DNA of 64,000 nt from Candidatus Synoicihabitans palmerolidicus (GTDB taxonomy: Bacteria > Verrucomicrobiota > Verrucomicrobiia > Opitutales > Opitutaceae), in NCBI GenBank assembly GCA_020809425.1, contig JAGGDC010000008.1:1-64000 (forward strand). Direction: 5' to 3'. The position numbers were made by a program, and so were the translations under genes. Position 1 is the stretch's first letter, and each line of letters starts with the position of its first letter. Of this stretch, positions 18,983-33,000 are shown piece after piece. The notes under the pieces were generated by a model. It searched no databases, was not told the DNA's origin, and saw nothing but the letters and a program-made list of their open reading frames with translations.

Positions 18983-19842
18983 ACTGTATTCCCTGCTTCC
19001 ATCTGCATTCGACGCAGGAGGCCACGGAGTACGTTCCCCGGCCCCACTTCGACGAACTCAGGTTCCGTCTGCCGAAACAGCCAGCGCATGGTCTCTGTCC
19101 ATCGCACCGGGCTCGTAATTTGCCGCGCCAACATCTGTTTTAGCGTCGTCGATTCATGGGGTAGTGCGGTGACATTCGACAGCACTGTGAGTTGCGGGGG
19201 CGCCAGCGTCACTCCGGCTAAAGTCTCAGCAAATGCCCGCGCGGAACCGGCCATATAGCGCGAGTGAAACGCCGCACTCACTGGCAAACGCTTCCACATC
19301 ATCACTCCAGCCGCCGCCAAGGGCGCTTTACTCGCTTCGATTTCGTGGACCGGTCCGGAAATCACAGTTTGTTTCGGTGAATTGAAATTCGCAATATCAA
19401 TTCCAGACAGGCCGGTGCCCGCCAACACCTCCGCAAGCGCCGTTGCCTCAAGCCCAATCACCGCCGCCATCGCCCCTTCTTTGGCTTCGGCCATCAAGGC
19501 ACCGCGCGCTTTTACTAACCTGAGGCCGGTTGAGAGATCGAATACTCCTGCCGCAAAGAGCGCGCTGTATTCGCCCAGACTGTGACCCACCACCACTTGT
19601 GGCCGTTCTCCCGTGTCGAGCAAACGGGCGAAAAAGGTGAGTGCATTCACCAAAAACAATGCGGGTTGGGTAAACTGAGTTTGGTTCAGTTGCCCCTGCG
19701 GGTCTCGTTCACACATATCGCGGACGTCATAGCCCAATTCACGCTGTGCGAGCGCAACCTGGGCCGGAAACCGATCAAAAAGATCCGCGCCCATCCCGAC
19801 CTTCTGCGACCCTTGGCCCGGAAATAGAAATACCCTCGTCAT
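18979..19842 (-). CDS. Trans malonyl-acyltransferase
   Basis: This 287-residue FabD-like enzyme loads malonyl units in trans onto the AT-less PKS modules. It has FLFPGQGSQ at the N-terminus, Ser88 in VGHSLGEYSA, the malonyl-type motif SAAFHSRYM (His about 196) and EVGPGNVLRGL near the C-terminus. It follows the last PKS gene by six bases and overlaps the next AT gene, so is part of the same transcript. Intact and standard length for a discrete trans AT. Confidence 0.93.
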   Translation of the reverse strand: MTRVFLFPGQGSQKVGMGADLFDRFPAQVALAQRELGYDVRDMCERDPQGQLNQTQFTQPALFLVNALTFFARLLDTGERPQVVVGHSLGEYSALFAAGVFDLSTGLRLVKARGALMAEAKEGAMAAVIGLEATALAEVLAGTGLSGIDIANFNSPKQTVISGPVHEIEASKAPLAAAGVMMWKRLPVSAAFHSRYMAGSARAFAETLAGVTLAPPQLTVLSNVTALPHESTTLKQMLARQITSPVRWTETMRWLFRQTEPEFVEVGPGNVLRGLLRRMQMEAGNTV

Positions 19843-19848
19843 AGTGTC

Positions 19849-21060
19849 TTATGCAATGGCTGCCGCGCCTGCCGTCGAGGTCGGATAACCAATTCTCACC
19901 TTCAGTGTATTGCCCTCGCCTGGCACGATCACTGCCGTGCCCGCGTAGTGGCAGAGATTAATGTCCTCGGTTGCAGGTCCGGTGCCAAAATCCATCGGCG
20001 GCAAATTGAACCGGGCCACATTGGTCACGACCAGCGCAGTGGCGGGGTCTGCCAGTAACGCGCGCCTAACCGCCGCCAACCCACGGGTCAAACGCAGCTG
20101 TTCTACTGCTCCGTTATAGCGCACCAATTCTCGCTCATCACAGGCTCGCACCGCATCGGTGATGGCACTCGCCAACGACGGAATCGACGATGCCATCACT
20201 TGATTTCGTTCCAATCGCAAAACCGCCGGTGCCATGGCATTACCAAAAAAGGAGTGGGAGAACGGGCCATCGTGGCGCCGAAAGTTAACGGGACAGGCCA
20301 GCGTCAATTCACCAACCACATCCGTCAATTCGGACGCATAAAGTTTCCATAGATGTGCGGTCACGACACTGTTCTCGGTCAACTTCGAGTGCTCCATCGG
20401 CCCCGCAGTACGGCGGGCTTCTTCTAGCAAAGCCGCGCCGTTGAAGGTCTGCGTCTCCACTCTCCGGGCCATCGGATCAAATCGTGGTCCCACTGTCGCC
20501 AGTTCCGGCACCCGCCAACTAGCACCTTCGCGGCGCACGGTCTCGCGCACCAGTTTTCGCAATTTGCTGCGGGAATGATCCGGAATCAAGAATGGTTCCC
20601 CGCGACACGCCGCCGACCAGGCCGACATGAAGTAGTAAAAACTGTAACCGTCCGCGATTGCGTGAGACACGTTTACCGCCAACAGGCTGCCGTGCTGCAG
20701 CTGGTGTAGACGGAACTTGGCCAGTTTTTCGCCGTGTTTCGTCGGATCAAACGAAACCCGAAACCGCTCCAGCAACATGGGGTCATCCTCCCGCGGAACT
20801 AAAACATCTCCCTCCTCCTGCACTTCCATATAATCGGGGTCATCCGAACATTCACAGATGGCGTACTCATTTTTCCCCCGTCTTTGTAAACGCGAGTTGA
20901 TCGGAAAAAACGCCTCCGCCGTTCGAATCAAGCCTCGTCGTAGTAAGTCGGCATCGAGGGGCCGCTCAAAATAATAGAGGATCTGCATCGCCAGTCGTTG
21001 CGGGGCCACAAAAACGTAGTCGATCGGCGCCAACATTAGCTGGCGTCGGGATCGAGCCTC
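19849..21060 (-). other. C-terminal condensation/BAHD-like acyltransferase domain (chain release)
   Basis: About 400 residues at the PKS C-terminus, replacing a thioesterase. The catalytic HxxxD is present as VSHAIADG (about residue 5944), and a DFGTG near the end (about 6167) matches the DFGWG motif of BAHD acyltransferases. Expected to transfer the ACP-bound acyl chain to a hydroxyl, here probably the chain's own 19-OH to close the macrolactone. Confidence 0.8.
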
Positions 21061-24000
21061 CAAAGGCAAAACCATTACCGATGGGGTGGCGGGCACGGCC
21101 GCGAGGGGCTGCTCAACATCCACTGGGCTCGCGGGCACCCGGTTTTCCAGGTAGGCGCAAAGGGCCTCGATGGACGAATGCTCAAACACCACCGCTTGGG
21201 AAACCTCTCCATACACCTTGCCGATGCGCTGAGAGAACTCCACCGCCAGAATCGAATCGAGTCCGTATTGCTCCAAGGACTCGGTCGGTCGAATTTTCCC
21301 TGCGGCGACCTTGCTCAACTCCGCAAACCACTGGGTAAGTTCGATCACCATCGCTTCACGTCCCTTCGGCTTCGAAGACCGCGGCAGGGTCGAACCTGCA
21401 GGCATGGCCGATGGAGCAGACTGCAAACGTCGCAACAAGTCCGTCGCTTTTCCTGCAAAGCCCCAAACTTGCGGTTGGTCGCCGTGGAGTACGGTTTCAA
21501 ATATTTTCAACCCTTCCGCCGTTGCCAAGGGACGCATACCGAGAACATCGATTCCGCTCTTGGCTTGCATACCACCATCGCTCCACAACGGCCAATTAAT
21601 CGAAAACGTGCGCCCCGATCGCCGACCTCCGCTGCGTTCCTCCTCACGCCACCGCGCGAATGAGTCGAGGTAAGCATTCGCAAAGGCATAATCGCTCTGT
21701 CCGGCATTGCCCAGCATCCCCACAGACGAGGAACACAATAGAATCCAGTCCAACGGTTCATCCATCGTCGCCGCGTCCAAGGCCTCAACGGCTTCCATCT
21801 TCGGAGCCAACACTTCGTCAAAATCCGCACGCGTCTTCTGCCGCAACAATCCGTCTCGCAGCACTCCCGCTGCATGCAGCACTCCGTTCACTCCGCCAAA
21901 ACGCGCTTTGGCCTCAGCGATGACGGCAGTCGCTCCGATGGTCGTACTAATATCCGCCATCACATAAGTCGCTTTATCTCCCCAGGCGGCCAAACGCTTT
22001 TGTAGCGCGATTGTCCCTTGGGACCGGCCCGCCAAAACAACGCGCGCCGAGTAGTGGGTCACCAGAAATTCCGCAAAGATTTGCCCGAGTCCTCCTCCTC
22101 CTCCGGTGATCACATACACCCCTTCGCGTCGAATCGCTCCGGCGGACCGTAGGTTCACGGGCTTCCACTGGACTAAATCCTTCACCTCTCGTTTCCGCTC
22201 CACCCAACGCACCTCTTCGCGCGCCTCGTTCAATTCGCTGCAAAGCCGGGCGCTAACGTCATCGGTCGCCAAGGTCGTCCAATTTAAAGCGGGGTACTCG
22301 TATCGGGCTGACTTCACATAGGCCGCCACGGCCTCATACCCAGGCAGGCCCGGAGGATGAATAAACAGCAGGGGCTGCTTCGCATCAGGTTGCCGCTGTA
22401 CCCAAGCCTGCGTCAACGCATGCACACTGTGCAGCCCGCAGGCCAGCACCTCGGTCCTATCAACTTCGCGGGTCGACCACCGGTGAACCACCGCGCCGAC
22501 GTTTCGCCTTTGCAGCAGACGTTCGTAGTCGCCCGGCTCATCGCGACGCAGCCAAACCACGTCACCGCTTTCCCGATACGTCGATCCCGCCACGACACGG
22601 GTCACTTCCAGTCCGGTCAGGCGGAGTTCCTCGGCCAAAGCGGGAGACTCGTCAAACAGCAAGCAATCGCCCTTGATCGGGTTAATGTCCCGTTGGAGGG
22701 ATGGCACCCATGTGGGCACAAGGTATTCTGGTCCCGCCGCCCGTAATTCACGTAGCGCGTAGTCGTCCAATCGACCGAGCACGACTCCCGCCTCGTTTGT
22801 GATTCGTAGCGAAAAGGTGCGCTGGTCCGTCTCTTGGGACTTCAGTCGAGCGTGGACATAGCACACCGGCGGCAGATCGGTGGCGTTGACCATCCCCAAT
22901 GCAAACGGGACTTCCAAAATCGAATCGGAGCCCAGTACGGCCAGCGTTTGTAAGGCTCCATCGATCAACGCGGGATGGGCTCCCGCTCCTGTTGAAGTTT
23001 GAGCGCGCCACAAATCCGGCAGTTCCAGTTTACTCCAGGCCTCGTGGTCGTTGAATCCGATCTCATGGATCACGCGATAGCCTGCACCGTAACTCAGACC
23101 TCGCGCGGCAAAGGCCTCGTATAGTTCCGTCACGTCCGTCGTTTTTCCGCATCGTGCCTTCACCTCGGCCCATGCGATAACCTCAATTGGCTTCGAAGAC
23201 GGACGCGCTGCGGTGGCCGTGGCCAGAACCGATCCATCGGTGTCCTCGACTGCGATATCGCCTCCTCCATCCAACGAGGAACCGACTCGCACGGTGAACG
23301 CGGCAATACCCCGTTCATCAGGTGTGATTGGTCGCAGCCACATCACCCGTCGCAGTTCCACATCCTTGACACCCGCGGCCTGCTGCCACGCTTGGGTCAT
23401 CACCGCCACTATCGCCGCCCCTGGCAGGACGGCACGCTCCTGTACCAGATGGTCACCCAGAATGGGTTCTTTGATGGAAAACTCCGCTTCCACCACGCGT
23501 ACCCGCAGTGCCTTGCCGGCCGGCGCCGTGGCTCCCGGCACCCAATGCCTGTCTCGTGAAAACGGATACAAGGGTAGACGCACGCGGCGTGGGGGATGAT
23601 CCGCGTAGGCGGTGCTCCAATGCAATTTCACCCCGGCCGTCCAAAGTTGCCCCAAGGTCGCCCAGTCTCGCGCCGCCCACCATGGCGCCAGCGATGCTGG
23701 ATCGCCGTGCAATGACCGCAAAACCCGCACGGCCGCCGGATTCTCCTGCGTATCGCCGGTCCAGCAGTCTCCCACCGACTCGCCGGTTTGCCACATGGTC
23801 AATTTTTTCACCAATTCGGTCCGATCGCGCACAACCAACGCCAATCGCATATTCATCTCTTCACGACCGCGTTGTAATCCTTCGGCGATGTCACGAAGAG
23901 CGGGGGCGTCAGGCCGTGTCAAATACTCCGCCAGCCGACGAACCGCCTCCACCAGCTGGTCCTGGGAACGAGCAGAAAGCACAATCAAGGTGGCCTCCTC

Positions 24001-27000
24001 CGATTCGATGGCCTGACCGGAAGCGACCGCAGGTGAACCATATTCCTCCAACACTACGTGAGCATTGGACCCGCCAAAACCGAACGAACTCACGCCCGCC
24101 CGACGCGGAATCTCACGCCCCTGAGCATCACGTTTGACCGGCCAGGGCTCCGCTTGAGTCGGAAAATATAACGCGGTACCCGAGGTCTGGATATAGGGAT
24201 TAATTTCCTGCAAGTGCACCGTCCCCGGAATGCATCGATGTCGGAGCGCCAGCAGAGTTTTAAGCACGCCCGCAATACCGGCCGACGTTTCGAGATGACC
24301 GATGTTGGTCTTGACCGCTCCGACGGCACACCTCGGGTCCACTTCAGATAGTGGAACCGAAGCGAATGCCTTCTTCAGCCCGTTAATTTCAATCGGATCA
24401 CCAAGAGCGGTTCCGGTTCCATGCGACTCGATATAACCGATAGTGGCCGGGTCGATCCCCGCCCTCGTCCAAGCGTCCTGCAGCAGACGGGCCTGTGCAT
24501 TGGGGTTCGGCACCGTCAAGGACTGCACATGGCCTCCATGGTTTTCGGCACTGCCGATGATTGTCGCGTAAATCTGGTCACCATCACGCTGCGCCCGCGC
24601 CAGGGGCTTGAGCAAAAGTGCGCCAACTCCTTCGCCCCTAACGTACCCATCGGCCCGCGCATCGAAACTCTTGCAACGACCGTCCGGACTTAACATCCCT
24701 GCCCGAGTAAAGGCCGTGAATCCCGCGGAGCTCAGCAACGCGTTCACTCCCCCGACAATTGCCATTTCGGAACTCCCGCTCTCCATCGATTCGATCGCCC
24801 GGTGGATGGCCACCAGCGAGCTGGAACACGCCGTGTCGATGGCTTCACTGGGTCCATTCAAGTCGAAAATATATGAGACCCGATTTGCCAATACAGAATG
24901 GGCATTGCCTGTCGCACTATAGGCCTCCACCTCCACGCTCGACGCTGCGAGCACATTGGCATAGTCATTCGCCGCCACGCCGACAAAAAGGCCCGTCTTC
25001 GTCCCCGACAATTCGGATTTCGCATAACCCGCGTCTTCAATGGCATGCCAAACCGTCTCGAGAAAAATGCGCTGCTGCGGATCCATTAACTCGGCTTCAC
25101 GCGGCGAAATATCGAAAAAACGGGCATCGAACTTGTCGATATCGTCGATAAAACCACCCCACGGCATCGCTTCTCCGTCGACGCCCATCCATCGATCTGC
25201 GCTCGGTTTGCCGATCAAGTCACATCCCGCTTCCAAGTTCGTCCAAAATGCCTCCAAATCTGTCGAGCCGGGGAACCTGCCGCTCATCCCGATAATGGCG
25301 ATTGGTTCCCGCTCACCGACCGACCGCGGCAATTGCTCAGACACCCGATTCGTCCCCCCGACCGCTTCCGGTGGTGACGCGATTGCCGGGGCGGCCAATG
25401 GAGTCGAGACGGCCACCGTCTGCACCTGAAACCGCCGCGCTACAACCTCGCGAAACTCTTGCCAAAGATAATCCCCGAATTCCGCCAAAGTCCGATGCTC
25501 AAAGAACATTGCCGGCGTGACTTCCAACGCCAACGCCCGTCCCACTTCGTTCGCCAGCGAAGTGAATGTGACCGAGTCGAATCCGTATTCCGCCGAATCT
25601 ATCTCCGGGTCCAAAAGCACTGGGTCGAGCTTCAAAACTCCCGCTGCCAATTCCCGCAGAAGATCGATTAATGCAGGGGGCAAATTCCCGTCGCTCGCCT
25701 CCGGGATCGCGTGCATCGCTGACGCCGTTGCTCGATCCCGTCGTGGCGCACAAAGTTTTTCCGGGTCACCTTTCAACACCACAATCGCGCCTGGTGAGAT
25801 TGCCTGCAATCCATCCAGTATGGCCAGTCCCTCGAGCGTTTCCAGTGGATACAATCCCAGTTGATCGGCTTGCCACCGAACACGCTCCTCCGGTGCCCGC
25901 ATGCCCCCATCTCGCCAGAGCGGCCAAACCAAGGAGTGCACCCGCGGACCCTGACTAGTGATTGACCAGGACTGACTCAAGGCATCGAGGGTCGCGTTCG
26001 CCAATGCATAGGCACTCTGACCGCCGTTGCCCAACGCTCCTGCGGTCGAAGAAAACAAGACCATCCATTCGAAGGGAAAATCGCGTGCCGCACTGTACAA
26101 TGCTCGCGCCCCACCGACCTTTGCACTCCACGCCGCGCGTAGGTCGGCCACACTTCGATCCCTAACCAAACCATCGTGCGATTCTCCCACCGCATGCACC
26201 ACTCCGGTGATCCGCCCAAACCTGCTACTTGCTTCCGCCAACAGTCGCGCCGCCCCATCAGAATCACTCAAGTCCACCCGAAAATGAATCATGGCTCCTG
26301 CCGCCTGCTCCAGCCAATCCGCCTGCTCCGGACTCGGGACTGAGCGACTAGCCAACACCACGCGCACTCTGGGGTCTCGCGTCAAATGCTTCGCGACATG
26401 GCGACCCAAACCGCCCAAGCCCCCCGTAATCACGTAGACTCCGCCTGGTTTGGAGTCGTCCACGGTCTGTATTCCGGTCGCGAATGGCATCAGTTCACTC
26501 AATCCAAACTGATCACGTTTGGTCCCACGGTAACGCAGGTCCGCCGATTCGCCCCCGAAATCATTTAACACGTCGTCCAATTCCGGCGGGGAATCACACC
26601 CCACCGTGAACAATTTCCATCCCGGGTGCTCCCGCCGCACGCAACGGACATAGCCGCCCACCCCTTCATCGACCGGCGAACCGCCGGGATACACAAAGGC
26701 CAAAGGCGTGGACCGCCGATCCGAACGCAATATTGACCGGACCAGGCGGTGGAATGCGGCCACTCGGGCCGGCAACACTTCGTCCGACGGGTTACCGGCA
26801 AGGCGCCAACCAAAAACCACCGCATCGGCCTTCACTTCGTTCAACAGCCGGGCGTAGTCCGCCTCGACTTCTGGTCGCAATGTAATGGTCGCCTGAGTAC
26901 GACCGTACTCGGGTCCCGGCACTACGCGGCACAAATTCGCCTCAGGATGCTGCGTCACCTGCAGCTCCCTACTATCGTCGTCGAACACCAGTACGGAGCC

Positions 27001-30000
27001 ACTAAATGCCACCGTTTCACGCGGAGCCGGCGACCACGTCATACTTCCGGTGAGGAGTTGGCCTCGCTCTTTCTCAACCAGCCGCACACATACACCGCGC
27101 AACTCGATCGCAACCTGCCCTTCCGACGTCAATAACCTCAAATTATATTGCGGGGCCGTCATGTTAGTCAGCCGTTGCACATGGACCGAACACGTTCGGG
27201 GACACCGCGCGTGCACCAACACTTCTGCGACCGAAAACGGAATTTCCAATCCGTCACGACCTGCGCCAATGACTCCGAGACATTGCATGGCGCCATCAAG
27301 GAAGGCCGGCGGAAGCAAGTCATCCGAACCATCCCACAAATCGGGCAATCTCAGCTCCGCCACGGCCTCCATTGTGTTGTATCTCACGTCCTGCACGACC
27401 TGAAACGCCGCGCCATAGGCAATCCCGCGGGCGGCAAAACCCTCATACAACGCCGTTGCTGCAATCGTCTCCTGGCACCTCGACCGCAACGACACTAAGT
27501 CCACCGCTACAGGAGGATCCTCGCGCATGGGTAGCGCCGTTCCCAGCATCCAAGGCTCATCTTCATTCTCTCCCGTCAGTTCAAACCGCCAGATTTCGTC
27601 CTGCCGATGCCATTTGATCCGCACGCTCACTCCCGTCGCGTCGCCAATAATCGGACGCTGCCACACCACGTTCCGCAAGGTCCACCCATTTCCGGGAGGT
27701 AGGACCCCATGTGCCAATGACAGCGTCGCGGCACCCGGCAATATCGCGTGACCCCGTACCACATGATGCGCCAGCACGGGCTCGTGCGAGGCCAGGTGCA
27801 CCACCTTTTCGCCATCCCGCGTTTCAATCCGTAAAACTTTGGCCTTACTTTCCGTCTGCAGCGGCAGGCTCGGAATCCAGTAACGCTCTCGAGCAAATCC
27901 GTAGCCAGGGAGTCCCACCCGCATCGGCGGCGCGTCCTCTCCTCCCAAAGACTGCCAATCGATATCTGCCCCGGCCACCCAGCGAGCGGCGGCAGCTCGC
28001 CCCTCGCCCACGGTAAAGCGCTCCAGAATCGTGTCGTCGGTATTCCCGGCCTGGGCACGTTCCCTCTTCACTCGCCCCCGCAACTCTCCAACATCCTTAC
28101 CTGCGGAAATCGCGGCCAATCCCTCCAATAACGCAGCCCGATCACGGGCTGGAAAGGCCACGCGTTCTTCCAATGCTTCGCGGCCGAATTGCAAGGTCCA
28201 GGCAATTGCCCCGAGGGAACGGGGAGCCGCGGGAGATTCCACCAAAAACGTGTGTAAACGTCCGGCCAGGGCCCGCAGGCGTTCGGAGTTTTTGGCCGAC
28301 AAAACGATCCATTCCGCGCTGACCTTCAGATCACCGGCATCCTGCAGCACCTCGACCACGGGCGGAGGTTCTTCAAGAATGACGTGCGCATTTGACCCAC
28401 CAGCACCAAACGAACTCACCCCGGCTCGGCGGGGCCAGGATTGCCCCTCTTTTTCCGCCGTTTGCCACGGCCCCAGCGATGTTTGCACGCGGAATGGTGT
28501 AGCCGCAAAATCGATCCGTGAATTCGGCGGCGCAGCATGAAGCGACGGGGCCAATTGGCGGTGCCGCATTTGCAACAGTACCTTCACCACCCCGGCCACC
28601 CCCGAGGCCGATTCCAAGTGTCCGATGTTGGTCTTCACCGAACCGATCGCGCAGCTCGCGCCAGTCTTCGCCGCACCAGCCCAAGCCCGATTCAATCCCT
28701 CCACTTCAATCGGGTCTCCCAGTGCCGTACCCGTGCCGTGGGTCTCAAGGTAGCTGATGCTCGCTGGATCAATCGAGCCCGCCTTCAACGCCTGAGTGAT
28801 CAAACTCGCCTGGGCTGCTGGACTCGGCACACTGTACCCATTGGTGCGCCCTCCGTGATTCACAGCCGTCGCTTTGATCACCCCATGAATGCGATCCCCA
28901 TCCGCTTGCGCCAAAGCCAGAGGCTTCAACAGTAGCGCCGCGACACCTTCGCCTGGAACAAATCCATCCCCTCCCTCACCGAAAGCCCGACATTTCCCAT
29001 CCGTGGAAAGCATTTTCATCAGACTGAGATGAGAATATTTCGACGGATGGAGGTACAGATTCACCCCGCCCGCAATGGCCTGTTGACACTCTCCACGGCG
29101 AATCGCCTCCACCGCCATGTGGATCGCGGTGAGCGACGACGAACACGCGGTGTCCACGGGCATACTCGGCCCATTGAAATTAAAGAGGTAGGATACTCGA
29201 TTGGCCAGCGACCAGGGGAGCGTCGTCGGGGCGGCTCGCGCTCCCCCATTTTCGTGCCCCAACAGCGTGTAGCTGTTGCTCGTCACGCCCACAAACACCC
29301 CCACATTGGTCGCATACTCTGGTCGCACCCGCCGCCTGAGCTCGCGACGTGGCATCCCGGCGTCCTCCAAGGCATGCCACGCTACTTCAAGAAATAATCG
29401 CTCCTGAGGATCCATCATCTCCGCTTCAACCGGCGACAGATTGAAAAACAACGGATCGAATTTATCGACGTCTTCCAGAAACGCTCCCCAGCGTCCATAC
29501 ATCTTGCCGTCGATGGCCCGCTCCGGATTGGCATCGTAAAACTCGTCCAGATTCCAGCGCGTAGCCGGCACCTCGCTCACACAATTTCGCGCGTCCTTCA
29601 GTACTTCCCAAAAACTGTCGGCATCGGGGGCGCCAGGCAATCGAGCCGCCATACCCACAATCGCGATGTCCCCCGGACTCGGCGAAGGTTCGGAAGGCGG
29701 ATTCACTTCGTTTATCGCTTTCGAGGCGACACTATCAGGCTGCACCACATCACCGCCGAGTCGGGCCATTGCTATCCCATGATGGGCCACCAGATGACGC
29801 GCCAATTTTCGAATATTAGCATGCTCGAAAAGCAATGTTTTGGGTACGTTCCCCAAGTCGCGTTCGAATCGTTGATTCACGTCATTCACCACGATCGAAT
29901 CGACCCCCATTTCGTCAAAACGCTGCTCATCGTCGATCTGCTCGGCCGGCATCTGAATCACTTCACCCAAGGTCGTGCGGAGATAGGTCTTGACTTGCTC

Positions 30001-33000
30001 CATCGACACCCGGGCATTTGAACCCGTTTCCGTGACCGCAGGTTCTGGAGTCCTCACGAATAGCTCGAACACCTTGTTCCGCTCGCCCCACAACGGCAGC
30101 ACCTGTGAAACTTCGCCACCCGCAAACAAATCGAACCACCGGAAACCAACCTGGCTCGGCAAGGGAGCCAAGCCTGCTTCGGCCAGCCGGCTCACCACTT
30201 CCGGTCCCGGCGGCATTCCTCCGTCCGCCCACAACGGCCAATTAATCGAAACCGTCGGTCCACTTCGCTCCCCACGGCTGACCTGTTCCTGTCGCCGTGC
30301 CGCCATGCCATCGAGGACACTGTTGGCAAAAGCGTAATCCGCCTGGCCCATGTTACCCCAGACTCCAGCGGTGGATGAGAAGAGCACAAAACACGAAAGC
30401 CGGTCCGCCGCCGTTGCCTCATCCAACCAAATTGCACCTGCCACCTTCGGCGCAATTACCTCGTCGTAGTCTGCCCGCGTCTTTCGAAGGATAAAGTTGT
30501 CGCGCAACAGGCCTGCAGCGTGGACCACACCATCGATTCCACCAAATCGCTGACGACACGCTGTCACCGCCAGCACAACGTCGTCCCGTTTGGACACGTC
30601 TCCCGACCCATATTCGGCCTCGCCTCCCGCTGCTCGAATCTCCGCCAGTACCGCCTCCTGCCGCGCACCGCGCGTCGAGCGTCCCATCAACCACAGCCGT
30701 GCGCCTTGGGTACGCGCCAAATGTAGCGCCAACAGACGGCCCACCCCGCCAAGCCCTCCCGTTACCAAATAGACTCCACCGCGTTTGGGTGGGTTCACTT
30801 TCGCCGCCAAAGGTCCACTCCACGGTTCGATGGAGAACGTCCGGCGAATCCCGACACCCAGTTGCAATGCTCCGGCCTCCGTCGCCTGCAACAATTCCTG
30901 TGCTACGACGGTTTCGGCGAGATCGTCCGCCACTTCCATCACCACCACGCGCACCAGAGGTTGCTCCTGTGCGAGCGTCCGCGCCCATGCTGCCACCGCC
31001 GCGTGTTGTGGCGCCCCCGGAGGATGACAAAACGCGATCCTCACCAGCGACTTCACTCCATTCGTCATCAGGGCCCGCACGAAACGCACCAAACTGTGCA
31101 ATCCCGTTTCGAGGGTAGCCATCACGTCCCCACTCCGTGCCCATCGATGAATCACAAAATCCGTCCCAACCGCATCCGCCAGCTGCTGGTAATCGGCATC
31201 CGCTGACGCATTCAAAACGACTTGATTCTCCTCGTGGCAAAAAGCCTCACCTGCCAGGACTCGCGTCAATTTCAACGCTGATGCAGGCGTCATTCGCGCC
31301 GCGCCGTCCCCGCGCCGATCAAATATTAACCACGTTCCAGTCACCTCCGTCAGTGGTTTTGCCGGCCCCAAATTTACCCAAACTGGACGTAGGAGTACCT
31401 CATCCGCAGTGACCAAGTCGTCGACCACCGCCTGCGTCAGATCTGGTGAAGACGCGCGCGGAGACGACTTCAGCGCGATCAACTTATCGGGTGCCCAGTA
31501 GCGATCACCCACAAACGGATACACTGGTAAGGATAGCCGCCGTCCCCCTTGGGTCTCCTTACGGTCCGCCCAAATCACCCCTGCCCCCGCCACCCACGCG
31601 TTCACCGCCGCGCCCAAGGGCGAGGTCGGTTCCGGTTTTTCCAATGATCCCTCGCCGGAGCGCACCATTCCGCGTGTCCACGTGGTCAAGGATGGCGTTG
31701 CCAAATATCGACGCAGTTGGGTTGCCAAATCGTTTAGATCGTTAGCCACCAAAGCCAACCGCTCGGGCAAAGATTCTCGACCGTTTTGCAAGGTAAACGC
31801 CAGATCCACCAACATCCATCCACGCTCCGACACGCCATCCCTGATGTGCGCGTCAATCCACCTCACCAGTTGTTCCGCCCGCGCCAACAACCTGTCTTCA
31901 GTGCGAGCCGAAAGGACGATGGCCTGCGCCCAATCCTGATCTCGTGTTCGCTCGTCCCGAGGGCGCGAATCAACATATTCCTCGAGCACCAGATGGGCGT
32001 TCGCCCCGCCAGCGCCAAACGAACTTACGCCCGCTCTCCGTGGAGCGGCGCCATTCGTCCATGGCTCCAAGCGTTGAGGCACTCGAAATGGCGAAGTCTC
32101 AAACTTGATATGCGGATTCAGCGCCCGCGAGTGCAGCGACGGCACGATCTGCCCATGACGCATTTGCAACAACACTTTGGTCACACCCGCCACCCCTGCG
32201 GCCGACTCCAAATGGCCAATATTCGATTTCACTGATCCCACGCGAATCTTCGCGCCTTCCGACCCAGCACCGAACGCGCGTGTCAGCGCCGCAAGTTCGA
32301 TCGGGTCGCCGAGAGAAGTACCGGTTCCGTGCGCTTCGACATAGGAAATTTCTCCCGGTGCCAATCCGGATCTCCCCAACGCTGCGGCAACCACGGCCGC
32401 CTGTGACTTGGGATTGGGCACCGTGTACCCATTCGTTTTCCCGCCGTGATTCACTGCACTCGCTTTGATCACGCCCCACATCGCATCGCCATCGGCCCTT
32501 GCTTTCGCCAACGGTTTCAGCACCAAAGCGCCGACTCCTTCGCCCGGGACATATCCGTCGCCTCCTTCCCCAAAACTACGACAGCGTCCATCGCTCGCCG
32601 CAAATCCTCCCGGGGCCAGCAGCATGTCCTTATGGGGATGCACCGTCACGTTGACGCCACCGGCCAACGCCATCTCCGACTCGCCGCTCCACAGACTTTG
32701 GCACGCCAGGTGAATGGCCGTGAGCGACGACGAACACATCGTATCGACCGCCAGGCTGGGTCCGTGCCAATCAAAAAAGTACGAGACCCGATTCGCAATC
32801 GACGCATACGAAGAACTCAACGGCACGACCTCACCCGCGGAGACATCTCCCGCGCCGTACAATTGATATTCCCCGTACATCACCCCCACAAAGACTCCCA
32901 CTGATCGGCCAGCCCACGCTGATCGCCGGTAACCGGCATCCTCCAGCGCCTGCCAAACCGTCTGCAAAAACAAACGCTCCTGCGGATCAAGCGCATAGGC

